From Streptomyces rishiriensis (lineage in GTDB: Bacteria; Actinomycetota; Actinomycetes; Streptomycetales; Streptomycetaceae): DNA of 64,000 nucleotides. Location: NCBI RefSeq assembly GCF_030815485.1, contig NZ_JAUSWV010000002.1:1550001-1614000 (forward strand), given 5' to 3'. The notes under the pieces are model-generated. The model did not search any database and was not told the origin of the DNA. It saw nothing but the letters and a program-made list of their open reading frames with translations. The translations under genes were made by a program, and so were the position numbers. Below are positions 51,263 to 61,012 of the stretch, piece by piece; within the stretch, counting starts at the first letter, position 1, and each line of letters opens with the position of its first letter.

Positions 51263-52243
51263 TTACTTCTCCTCGGTGGAGCGGGCGTGGCTGACGGCGG
51301 GTTCGTTGCCGCCCAGGAGCAGGTAGAGGACCGCCATCCGGATGGACACGCCGTTGGCGACCTGTTCGACGACGGTGCAGCGCTCCGAGTCGGCGACCTC
51401 GGCGGTGATCTCCATGCCGCGGACCATCGGGCCGGGATGCATGACGATGGCGTGCTCGGGCATCCGCGCCATGCGGTCGCCGTCGAGACCGTAGCGCCGC
51501 GAGTACTCGCGCTCGGTCGGGAAGAACGCGGCGTTCATCCGCTCGCGCTGCACGCGCAGCATCATCACCGCGTCGGACTTGGGCAGCGTGCTGTCGAGGT
51601 CGTACGACACCTCGCAGGGCCAGGTCTCGATGCCGACCGGCACCAGGGTGGGCGGGGCGACCAGGGTGACCTCGGCGCCGAGCGTGTGCAGCAGGTCGAC
51701 GTTGGAGCGGGCGACCCGGCTGTGCAGCACGTCACCGACGATGGTGATGCGCTTGCCGGCGAGGTCCTGGCCGAGCCCGGCGTCCCGGCCGACGAGTCGG
51801 CGCCGCATGGTGAAGGCGTCCAGGAGGGCCTGGGTGGGGTGCTGGTGGGTGCCGTCCCCGGCGTTGACGACGACCGCGTCGATCCAGCCGGAGGTGGCCA
51901 GGCGGTAGGGCGCGCCGGAGGCGCCGTGCCGGATGACGACCGCGTCGACGCCCATGGCCTCCAGCGTCTGGGCGGTGTCCTTCAGGGACTCGCCCTTGGA
52001 CACCGACGATCCCTTGGCGGAGAAGTTGATGACGTCCGCGGAGAGGCGCTTCTCGGCGGCCTCGAAGGAGATGCGCGTGCGCGTGGAGTCCTCGAAGAAG
52101 AGGTTGACGATGGTGCGGCCGCGCAGGGTCGGCAGTTTCTTGATGGGCCGGTCGGCGACCCGGGCCATCTCCTCGGCGGTGTCGAGGATCAGGACGGCGT
52201 CGTCGCGGGTGAGGTCGGCGGCCGAGATGAGATGACGCTGCAT
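51263..52243 (-). CDS. pyrB: Aspartate carbamoyltransferase catalytic subunit
   Basis: PyrB transfers the carbamoyl group to aspartate, the committed step of pyrimidine synthesis. The 326-residue product has the carbamoyl-phosphate motif [19 protein letters not shown], the [11 protein letters not shown] lysine loop, and the aspartate-domain [12 protein letters not shown]. There is no pyrI regulatory subunit gene, so control falls to PyrR. ACGGAG is the ribosome-binding site. A 96-nt gap separates it from pyrR. Confidence 0.97.
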   Translation of the reverse strand: MQRHLISAADLTRDDAVLILDTAEEMARVADRPIKKLPTLRGRTIVNLFFEDSTRTRISFEAAEKRLSADVINFSAKGSSVSKGESLKDTAQTLEAMGVDAVVIRHGASGAPYRLATSGWIDAVVVNAGDGTHQHPTQALLDAFTMRRRLVGRDAGLGQDLAGKRITIVGDVLHSRVARSNVDLLHTLGAEVTLVAPPTLVPVGIETWPCEVSYDLDSTLPKSDAVMMLRVQRERMNAAFFPTEREYSRRYGLDGDRMARMPEHAIVMHPGPMVRGMEITAEVADSERCTVVEQVANGVSIRMAVLYLLLGGNEPAVSHARSTEEK

Positions 52244-52339
52244 CTGTCAGGCTCCGTAAGGCAGTTCAGGGAGGGGAGATCACGGGCGTGCAGGGCACGG
52301 CTGCGAGGCGCACGGCACCGAGGGCCGCACGCGCGCGTG

Positions 52340-52970
<631 letters not shown>

Positions 52971-53077
52971 CGTCGGATTTGCGCCATCCACGGTAGCAGG
53001 CCGGGACACCGCCCCGATCACCCCCTTGGCGTAATCGGCCATCGATACCACGGAAGCGTCGGTGTGGACCATTCGGC

Positions 53078-53120
53078 TTGACTCAGAAGAATCACGCTGC
53101 GTAACCTCACAGTGAGTTAC
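53078..53120 (+). promoter_or_regulatory. bldD promoter with BldD-like inverted repeat
   Basis: TTGACT (53078-53083), an 18-bp spacer and TAACCT (53102-53107) form a promoter about 50-60 nt before bldD. The -10 lies in an inverted repeat GTAAC...TCAC-a-GTGA...GTTAC (53101-53120), which contains AGTGA and TCAC, the half-sites described for BldD. Autorepression is known for S. coelicolor bldD and fits this layout. Confidence 0.7.
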
Positions 53121-53164
53121 CAGCACGCGGCTCGTGCCGCGTCGACCCAGTGCCGGGGAGCTAT

Positions 53165-53665
53165 ATGTCCAGCGAATACGCCAAACAGCTCGGGGCCAAG
53201 CTCCGGGCGATCCGCACCCAGCAGGGCCTTTCCCTCCACGGTGTCGAGGAGAAGTCCCAGGGACGCTGGAAGGCGGTCGTGGTCGGTTCGTACGAGCGCG
53301 GCGACCGCGCCGTGACCGTCCAGCGCCTTGCCGAGCTGGCGGACTTCTACGGCGTCCCCGTGCAGGAACTGCTGCCGGGCACCACTCCGGGCGGCGCCGC
53401 GGAGCCGCCGCCGAAGCTGGTCCTGGACCTGGAGCGACTGGCCCACGTGCCGGTCGAGAAGGCGGGCCCCCTTCAGCGGTACGCGGCCACCATCCAGTCG
53501 CAGCGCGGTGACTACAACGGAAAGGTGCTGTCGATCCGCCAGGACGACCTGCGCACGCTCGCCGTCATCTACGACCAGTCGCCCTCGGTCCTGACCGAGC
53601 AGCTGATCAGCTGGGGCGTCCTGGACGCGGACGCGCGTCGCGCGGTTTCCCACGAGGACGCCTGA
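53165..53665 (+). CDS. bldD: BldD, c-di-GMP-responsive developmental master regulator
   Basis: BldD represses sporulation genes during vegetative growth and dimerises with tetrameric cyclic di-GMP. The 166-residue product has an N-terminal Xre-type helix-turn-helix (about residues 5-70; LRAIRTQQGLSLHGVEEKSQGRWKAVVVGSYERGDRAV). The C-terminal c-di-GMP domain carries the signature R114-G-D116 ... R125-Q-D-D128 in full, so ligand binding should be intact. The ATG at 53165 is close to GGGGAG. The gene stands alone on the plus strand between pyrR and nusB. Confidence 0.97.
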   Translation: MSSEYAKQLGAKLRAIRTQQGLSLHGVEEKSQGRWKAVVVGSYERGDRAVTVQRLAELADFYGVPVQELLPGTTPGGAAEPPPKLVLDLERLAHVPVEKAGPLQRYAATIQSQRGDYNGKVLSIRQDDLRTLAVIYDQSPSVLTEQLISWGVLDADARRAVSHEDA

Positions 53666-53704
53666 GTCCCGTAAAGGCCCAGCAGAGCTCAGCAGAAACG
53701 TGCC

Positions 53705-53744
53705 GCCGGGGTGGCCGGAACCTGATGGTTCCGGCCACCCCGGC
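53705..53744. terminator. bldD/nusB terminator hairpin 1
   Basis: A perfect 18-bp stem with a TGAT loop (left arm GCCGGGGTGGCCGGAACC) lies 40 nt after the bldD stop. Confidence 0.9.
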
Positions 53745-53757
53745 GTTGTGACCGAGT

Positions 53758-53799
53758 ACGCCGGAGGGCCCACAGCGTGTGCTGTGGGCCCTCCGGCGT
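53758..53799. terminator. bldD/nusB terminator hairpin 2
   Basis: A perfect 19-bp stem with a GTGT loop (left arm ACGCCGGAGGGCCCACAGC) follows the first hairpin after 13 nt. Together they insulate the convergent bldD and nusB units. Confidence 0.9.
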
Positions 53800-53800
53800 G

Positions 53801-53822
53801 TTCGCGCCCCGAGGGGCGCGAA
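53801..53822. terminator. bldD/nusB hairpin 3
   Basis: TTCGCGCCCC-ga-GGGGCGCGAA is a perfect 10-bp repeat directly after hairpin 2. The 2-nt loop means the innermost pairs cannot form. It probably adds to the termination block for nusB transcripts coming from the right. Confidence 0.6.
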
Positions 53823-53900
53823 GGACCGCACGACGAGCCACAGACGGCCCGCAGGCCTCCTACGGCCCACGTTCCCCGGCTCCTCCCGCGGCCCTGTTCG

Positions 53901-54329
53901 CTATTCGCGACGCAGAGACGGCTTGAGTTCCTTGAACCGGCCGAGCAGCCCGTTGACGAACGACGGCGACTCGTCGGTGGAGAACTCCTTCGCCAGCTGC
54001 ACCATCTCGTCCAGGACGACCGCGTCCGGGGTCTCGTCGGCCCAGATCAGCTCGTAGGCGCCGAGACGCAGGATGTTGCGGTCGACGACGGGCATCCGGT
54101 CCAGCGTCCAGCCGACCGAGTACTGCGAGATCAGCTCGTCGATGCGCCGCGCGTACCCCGCGTAGCCCTCGACCAACTGCATCGTGTACTCGCTGACCGG
54201 CGGCTGCCGGGTGTCGGCCCGGGAGAGCCGGATCCAGTCCGCGAGGACTGTCAGGACGTCGACTTCGCGCTGGTCGCCCTCGAAGAGGATCTGGAAGGCG
54301 CGCTTGCGGGCCGTGTTGCGAGCAGCCAC
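53901..54329 (-). CDS. nusB: Transcription antitermination factor NusB
   Basis: NusB joins NusE and other factors on boxA RNA to prevent early termination in rRNA operons. The 142-residue all-helical product has ARKRAFQILFEGDQREVDV, DWIRLSRADTR and a C-terminal LGAYELIWADETPDAVVLDEMVQLAKEFSTDESPSFVNGLLGR. It follows efp by 2 nt, so the two are co-transcribed and translated together. A row of three hairpins ends the unit. Confidence 0.96.
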   Translation of the reverse strand: MAARNTARKRAFQILFEGDQREVDVLTVLADWIRLSRADTRQPPVSEYTMQLVEGYAGYARRIDELISQYSVGWTLDRMPVVDRNILRLGAYELIWADETPDAVVLDEMVQLAKEFSTDESPSFVNGLLGRFKELKPSLRRE

Positions 54330-54331
54330 GG

Positions 54332-54898
54332 TTAGCTGTTCACCCGGCCGAGGTAGTCGCTGGTGCGGGTGTCGACCTTGATCTTCTCACCGGTGGTGAT
54401 GAAGAGCGGGACGTTGATCTGGTGACCGGTCTCCAGGGTGGCGGGCTTGGTGCCACCGGTGGAGCGGTCGCCCTGAAGGCCGGGCTCGGTCTCCTGCACG
54501 ACGAGCTCGACGGCGGCCGGCAGCTCGACGAAGAGCACCTCGCCCTCGTGCTGCGCGACGGTGGCCGTGAAGCCCTCGATCAGGAAGTTGGCGGCGTCGC
54601 CGACGGCCTTGCGGTCGACCATCAGCTGGTCGTAGGTCTCCATGTCCATGAAGACGAAGTACTCGCCGTCCATGTACGAGAACTGCATGTCGCGCTTGTC
54701 GACAGTGGCCGTCTCGACCTTGACGCCGGCGTTGAACGTCTTGTCGACGACCTTGCCGGAAAGCACGTTCTTCAGCTTGGTGCGCACGAAGGCCGGGCCC
54801 TTGCCGGGCTTGACGTGCTGGAACTCGACGACGGACCAGAGCTGGCCGCCTTCGAGCTTGAGCACCAGGCCGTTCTTGAGGTCGTTCGTGGAAGCCAC
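54332..54898 (-). CDS. efp: Translation elongation factor P
   Basis: EF-P relieves ribosome stalling at polyproline. The 188-residue product has three beta-barrel domains. The tip loop of domain I reads [16 protein letters not shown], with an unmodified-type lysine as in actinobacteria, and the C-terminal signature is [28 protein letters not shown]. It lies between the M24 protein gene and nusB, the conserved actinobacterial order. Confidence 0.97.
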   Translation of the reverse strand: MASTNDLKNGLVLKLEGGQLWSVVEFQHVKPGKGPAFVRTKLKNVLSGKVVDKTFNAGVKVETATVDKRDMQFSYMDGEYFVFMDMETYDQLMVDRKAVGDAANFLIEGFTATVAQHEGEVLFVELPAAVELVVQETEPGLQGDRSTGGTKPATLETGHQINVPLFITTGEKIKVDTRTSDYLGRVNS

Positions 54899-54949
54899 GG
54901 TTGCGGAATCTCCTGGACTGACGTGGACGACCCCGGTGCACGCACCTGA

Positions 54950-56056
54950 CTAGAGGGCGAGCAGCTCCTTGGTCGTGATGGTGAGTAGCTCGGGTCCGCC
55001 GTCCGCCTCGGGGCGCACGACGAGCGTGTCATCGATCCGGACACCGCCCCGGCCCGGGAGGTGGACCCCCGGTTCGACGGTGACCGGCACGCAAGCGTCC
55101 AGTTTACCCATGGCCGCGGGAGACAACTGCGGGTCCTCTTCGATTTCCAGTCCGACACCGTGCCCGGTGAGCGCGTGGAGGCCCTCGGAGTGCCCCGCGG
55201 AGTCCAGGATGTGGCGGGCCGCGCGGTCCACGTCCCGGAAGGCGGCACCGGGTGCCAGGGCCTCTCGTCCGGCCCGCTGGGCAGCGAAGACGAGGTCGTA
55301 CAGCTCGATCTGCCAGTCGGCGGGGGATGTGCCGATCACGAAGGTGCGGCCGATCTCGCAGCGGTAGCCGCGGTAGCTCGCCCCCAGGCAGACGGAGAGG
55401 AAGTCGCCCTCCTCCACCCGCCGGTCGGTGGGCCGGTGGCCGCGCCGGCCGGAGTTCGGACCGGTGGCGACCGAGGTGGCGAACGCGGGACCGTCGGCAC
55501 CGTGGTCGACGAGCCGCCGTTCCAGTTCGAGGGCGAGGTGCCGTTCCGTACGGCCCACCAGGATGGACTCCAGCAGCTCCCCCAGGGCCTGGTCGGCGAT
55601 CTCGGCGCCGATCCGCAGACAGGAGATCTCCTCCTCGTCCTTCACCACCCTGAGCTGCTCGACCGCGCCGCCCAGGTCGGCGAGGCGCAGCCCGGGTGCG
55701 ACGGAGCGCAGGGCGCGGTGGCGGGCCACCGTGAGGTGATGCTCCTCCACCGCGAGGGAGTCGCCGCCCTCGCCCACCAGGAGGTCCACTGCGGCGACCG
55801 CGGGATCGCCGCCGGAACGGCGCAGGGAGTGGACGCGCAGGGTTTCGTCCGGCCGGCCCTCGTTCGGGCGGTCGTCGGGCGGGTCCGCGCAGACGAGCAG
55901 ATCCTCACGTCTGCCCAGCAGCAGGACGGCGCCGCGCGGCGCCGCACCCGCGAGGTATCTCACGTTGGCGGGGCGGGAGATCAGCGCGGTGGCGCTGCCG
56001 CTCGCGTTGCAGCGTTCTCTCAGCCGGGTGCGGCGGGACGCGTAGACCTCTGACAT
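54950..56056 (-). CDS. M24 (creatinase/aminopeptidase P) family protein with altered metal ligands
   Basis: This 368-residue protein has an N-terminal creatinase-like domain (about 1-130) and a C-terminal pita-bread fold. It retains the catalytic His (TGHGVGLEIEEDP) and a metal-binding Glu (TVEPGVHLPG). The two Asp ligands expected in the pattern DxG...GYxxDxxRT are changed: the region reads SVCLGASYRGYRCEIGRTF, with Cys and Glu instead. Prolidase activity is therefore doubtful. The position next to efp matches pepQ in other actinobacteria. The ATG at 56056 gives MSEVYASRRTRLRERC. Confidence 0.82.
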   Translation of the reverse strand: MSEVYASRRTRLRERCNASGSATALISRPANVRYLAGAAPRGAVLLLGRREDLLVCADPPDDRPNEGRPDETLRVHSLRRSGGDPAVAAVDLLVGEGGDSLAVEEHHLTVARHRALRSVAPGLRLADLGGAVEQLRVVKDEEEISCLRIGAEIADQALGELLESILVGRTERHLALELERRLVDHGADGPAFATSVATGPNSGRRGHRPTDRRVEEGDFLSVCLGASYRGYRCEIGRTFVIGTSPADWQIELYDLVFAAQRAGREALAPGAAFRDVDRAARHILDSAGHSEGLHALTGHGVGLEIEEDPQLSPAAMGKLDACVPVTVEPGVHLPGRGGVRIDDTLVVRPEADGGPELLTITTKELLAL

Positions 56057-56147
56057 GACACGAGCGTAGGAGGAGTGGCCGGATTGTGCCGGTTGGGAGG
56101 GCGTTCGGGGGAACCGGCCGCGTCGGGCCGGAGCGCCCGAGGGCGCT

Positions 56148-56969
56148 CTACCACTTCGGAGGGCTCGCGATCGCCCTGGCCAGCACGTCGTCCAGAACCC
56201 TCGCGGTCGTGGGGACGTCCAGTTGGGAGTTGTCGATGATGGGGAGGCCGGAGCCGTACCAGCCGGCCATGCGGCCATGGATCCGGGCCACCTCCTCGTC
56301 GCTGAGGCGGCGGTTTCCGGAGCGTGCGGCGTTGCGCTCCAGGACCACTTCGAGTCCGGGCAGGAGCACGACGGGCAGCAGGCCCGGCCCCACGTGCCGT
56401 TTCCAGCCGCCCAGGCCCACGGCCGGGCGGTCGGGGAAGATCGCGTCGTCCAGGATGCACGAGATGCCGTTGGCCAGGAAGTTGCGGGCGGCGAAGCCGC
56501 AGGTGCGGCGGGCCAGCCGGTACTGGGCCTCGGAATGGTCGTTCCACCCCGACTGCGGGTCGGCGAAGCCCGAGCGGACCCATTCCCGTACGTCGTCGAG
56601 ACTCACATGGGCGGTGGGCACCCGGCGGTGGTCGGCCCAGAACTTGGCGACGCTCGTCTTCCCGGCGCCCGCCGGGCCGATCAGCAGCACCGCCAGCGTC
56701 GTGGCCGTCGGGTCGGGGACGGTCGGGGCGGGCGGCGCGCTGGGCATGGGGACGGGCCCGCCGGGCGGCAGCGGGACGTGTCCGGTGGGCTCGGTGCCCT
56801 GCGGGACCGGAGCGTGCTGCGGGGCGGGCGGCGGCGGCACGGGCGGGACCGCCGGCTGGGGCGCGGGCGGCACCGGGCCCGTGGGGGCGCCGAGGTACCC
56901 CGGCTGCTGCTGGGGGGCGCCGCCCGGCTGATGGGGCGGCGGCAGCGGAGAACCCACTGCGTGCTGCAT
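56148..56969 (-). CDS. P-loop ATPase/kinase with proline-rich N-terminus
   Basis: The first 85 or so residues of this 273-residue protein are Pro/Gln/Ala-rich and probably disordered. The remainder is an AAA_33/zeta-toxin-like kinase domain with Walker A VLLIGPAGAGKTSVAKFWA, AHVSLDDVREWVRSGFADP and CILDDAIFPDRPAV (Walker B-like). The substrate is unknown. It sits between aroB and the M24 gene on the same strand, with a terminator between it and aroB, so it probably starts a new transcript. Confidence 0.75.
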   Translation of the reverse strand: MQHAVGSPLPPPHQPGGAPQQQPGYLGAPTGPVPPAPQPAVPPVPPPPAPQHAPVPQGTEPTGHVPLPPGGPVPMPSAPPAPTVPDPTATTLAVLLIGPAGAGKTSVAKFWADHRRVPTAHVSLDDVREWVRSGFADPQSGWNDHSEAQYRLARRTCGFAARNFLANGISCILDDAIFPDRPAVGLGGWKRHVGPGLLPVVLLPGLEVVLERNAARSGNRRLSDEEVARIHGRMAGWYGSGLPIIDNSQLDVPTTARVLDDVLARAIASPPKW

Positions 56970-57047
56970 CCGGTGCCACTCCGTCTCGTACAGGCAATGG
57001 GCGCTGGTTGTGAGGGGCGCGGACCCCGCTCTTCGCTACTGAACGGT

Positions 57048-57087
57048 ACCGCCCCCGGGCGTCGTTCGGTGAACGACCGGGGGCGGT
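57048..57087 (-). terminator. aroB terminator
   Basis: A long inverted repeat: ACCGCCCCCG (57048-57057) pairs with CGGGGGCGGT (57078-57087), and GTCGTTC (57061-57067) pairs with GAACGAC (57071-57077), with a 3-nt bulge and 3-nt loop. It lies 73 nt beyond the aroB stop. Confidence 0.85.
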
Positions 57088-57159
57088 CCGAAGTGCCCGG
57101 TGCGGAAGGCGTATCGGGCGGAAGGGAAGCAGGCGGACCTACTGGCCCGTTCCGCGCTG

Positions 57160-58777
<1,618 letters not shown>

Positions 58778-58781
<4 letters not shown>

Positions 58782-59962
58782 CGGATGTGCAGGCTGTCGA
58801 GGTACGACCGCACGTTGCGGCGGGTCTCGGTGACGCTGTCGCCACCGAACTTCTCCGCCACCGCGTCCGCGAGCACCAGCGCGACCATCGCCTCGGCGAC
58901 GATCCCGGCGGCCGGGACCGCGCACACGTCGGAGCGCTGGTGGTGGGCCTGGGTGGCCTCGCCCGTGGCGACGTCCACCGTGCGCAGGGCCCGCGGCACG
59001 GTAGCGATCGGCTTCATCGCCGCGCGCACGCGCAGCAGCTCGCCGGTGGTCAGTCCGCCCTCGGTGCCGCCGGAGCGGCCGCTCGTACGCCGGATGCCCT
59101 CGGGCGTGGTGACGATCTCGTCGTGCGCCTTCGAACCCGGCACGCGCGCGAGGTCGAAGCCGTCGCCGACCTCGACGCCCTTGATCGCCTGGATGCCCAT
59201 CAGGCCCGCGGCGAGGCGGGCGTCCAGCCGGCGGTCCCAGTGCACGTGCGAGCCGAGGCCGACCGGGACGTCGTACGCGAGCACCTCGACGACGCCGCCG
59301 AGGGTGTCGCCGTCCTTGTGGGCCTGGTCGATCTCCGCGACCATCGCCTTCGACGCGTCGGCGTCCAGGCAGCGGACCGGGTCCGCGTCCAGCTTCTCGA
59401 CGTCCGCGGGGGTCGGCAGGACGCCGTAGGGCGCCTTCGCGGCGGCCAGCTCGACGACGTGCGAGACGATCTCGATGCCGGCCGTCTCCTTCAGGTACGA
59501 CCGGGCGACCGCGCCCAGCGCGACCCGGGCAGCCGTCTCCCGCGCGGAGGCGCGCTCCAGGATCGGCCGGGCCTCGTCGAAGCCGTACTTCTGCATCCCG
59601 GCGAGGTCGGCGTGGCCGGGGCGCGGGCGGGTGAGCGGGGCGTTGCGGGCGAGGCCGGCCAGGATCTCCGGGTCGACCGGGTCGGCCGCCATCACCTGTT
59701 CCCACTTCGGCCACTCGGTGTTGCCCACCATGACGGCGACCGGAGAGCCCATGGTCAGGCCGTGCCGGACACCGCCGAGGAAGGTGATCTCGTCGCGCTC
59801 GAACTTCATGCGCGCACCACGCCCATAGCCGAGCCGTCGCCGCGCGAGGTGGTCGGCGACCATCTCGGTGGTGATCGGCACGCCGGCGGGAAGGCCCTCC
59901 AGCGTCGCGACAAGTGCGGGACCGTGGGACTCCCCCGCGGTCAGCCAACGCAGCCTGCTCAA
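58778..59962 (-). CDS. aroC: Chorismate synthase
   Basis: AroC removes phosphate from EPSP to form chorismate and needs reduced FMN. The 394-residue product has [24 protein letters not shown] at the N-terminus, [12 protein letters not shown], the histidine site [12 protein letters not shown] and [13 protein letters not shown]. The start is TTG at 59962, with GAGGAG 6 nt upstream. This rare start may lower expression. It follows aroE after 192 nt, a gap with a 17-bp tandem repeat and no gene. Confidence 0.96.
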
Positions 59963-60136
59963 CGATGCTCCTCAGTGCTCGCGCCCTGGTACTGCTCTGC
60001 GCACGCGCGTCCGTCGCGTACGTCGGTGGCGTGACCGGGTGCGCGGCCCTGGCCCGCCACCTCCGATCCTCCCACGTCCCGGCCCTGGAACCGGTCGCCG
60101 GTCCAGCAAGCGGACGGGGGGACGGCGAGAGGCGGG

Positions 60137-60170
60137 GTCACGGGTGGTGCGAGGTCACGGGTGGTGCGAG
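60137..60170. repeat. 17-bp tandem duplication over the aroE stop codon
   Basis: Two exact copies of GTCACGGGTGGTGCGAG (60137-60153 and 60154-60170). On the minus strand the first copy encountered contains the last codons and TGA of aroE, and the second repeats them after the stop. The protein is not altered unless the stop is read through. Confidence 0.9.
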
Positions 60171-61012
60171 GCTCCGCGAGCGGCGAGGGCGTGCTCGCCC
60201 GCCGTGCGCATGGCCTCCACCGGCGCCGGGACCCGGCCCGTCATCTGCTCCACCTGGAGGACCGCCTGGTGCACGAGCAGGTCGAGGCCGCTGACGACCG
60301 CGCCGCCGTACATGGACCAGCGGGCGGCCAGCCGGGTCGGCCACGGGTCGTAGAGCACGTCGAACAGGGTGGCGGGGCGCTCCGGCACCGAGGCGGCGAG
60401 GGCGTCCGTGGCCCCGGCCGGGGTGGTCGCGACGACCAGCGGGAAGCGCAGCGCGTCGGCGGCGTCCGCCCAGTCGGCGATCCGGATCTCGACGTCCAGC
60501 CGCTCGGCCCACTGCCGCATCTCGGCGGCGCGGGCCGCGCTGCGGGCATAGGCGACGATCTCGCCGGTGCAGACCCGGGCCAGGGCGGCCAGGGCGGAGG
60601 ACGCGGTGGCGCCGGCGCCAAGGATCGCGGCCGAGTCGACCTGCTCGACACCCCGCTCACGCAGGGCGGCGACCATGCCGGGGATATCCGTGTTGTCGCC
60701 GAGCCGGCGGCCGTCCTCGGTGAACACGAGGGTGTTGACCGCCTCGACGGAGGCCGCCGTCTCGCTGATCCCGTCGAGCAGCGGGATGACCGCCCGCTTC
60801 AGCGGCATGGTCAGCGAGAGCCCGGCCCATTCGGCGCCGAGCCCGGCGACGAAGCCGGGCAGGGCCGCCTCGTCGACCTCGAATCGGTCGTACGTCCAGC
60901 CGGTGAGTTCCAGTGCCTCGTACGCGGCGCGGTGCAGCACCGGGGAGAGGGAGTGGACGACGGGGCTGCCCAGTACCGCGGCCCGGCGGGCGTCAGTTGC
61001 CCGTGCTGGCAT
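60155..61012 (-). CDS. aroE: Shikimate dehydrogenase
   Basis: AroE reduces 3-dehydroshikimate with NADPH. The 285-residue product has the shikimate-binding AVLGSPVVHSLSPVLHRAAY and LSLTMPLKRAVIPLLD (catalytic Lys), NTDIPGM, and the nucleotide motif AAILGAGATASSALAAL. The ATG at 61012 lies inside the 3' end of mltG (20-nt overlap). The C-terminus carries a 17-bp tandem duplication around the stop. Confidence 0.95.
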   Translation of the reverse strand: MPARATDARRAAVLGSPVVHSLSPVLHRAAYEALELTGWTYDRFEVDEAALPGFVAGLGAEWAGLSLTMPLKRAVIPLLDGISETAASVEAVNTLVFTEDGRRLGDNTDIPGMVAALRERGVEQVDSAAILGAGATASSALAALARVCTGEIVAYARSAARAAEMRQWAERLDVEIRIADWADAADALRFPLVVATTPAGATDALAASVPERPATLFDVLYDPWPTRLAARWSMYGGAVVSGLDLLVHQAVLQVEQMTGRVPAPVEAMRTAGEHALAARGASHHP

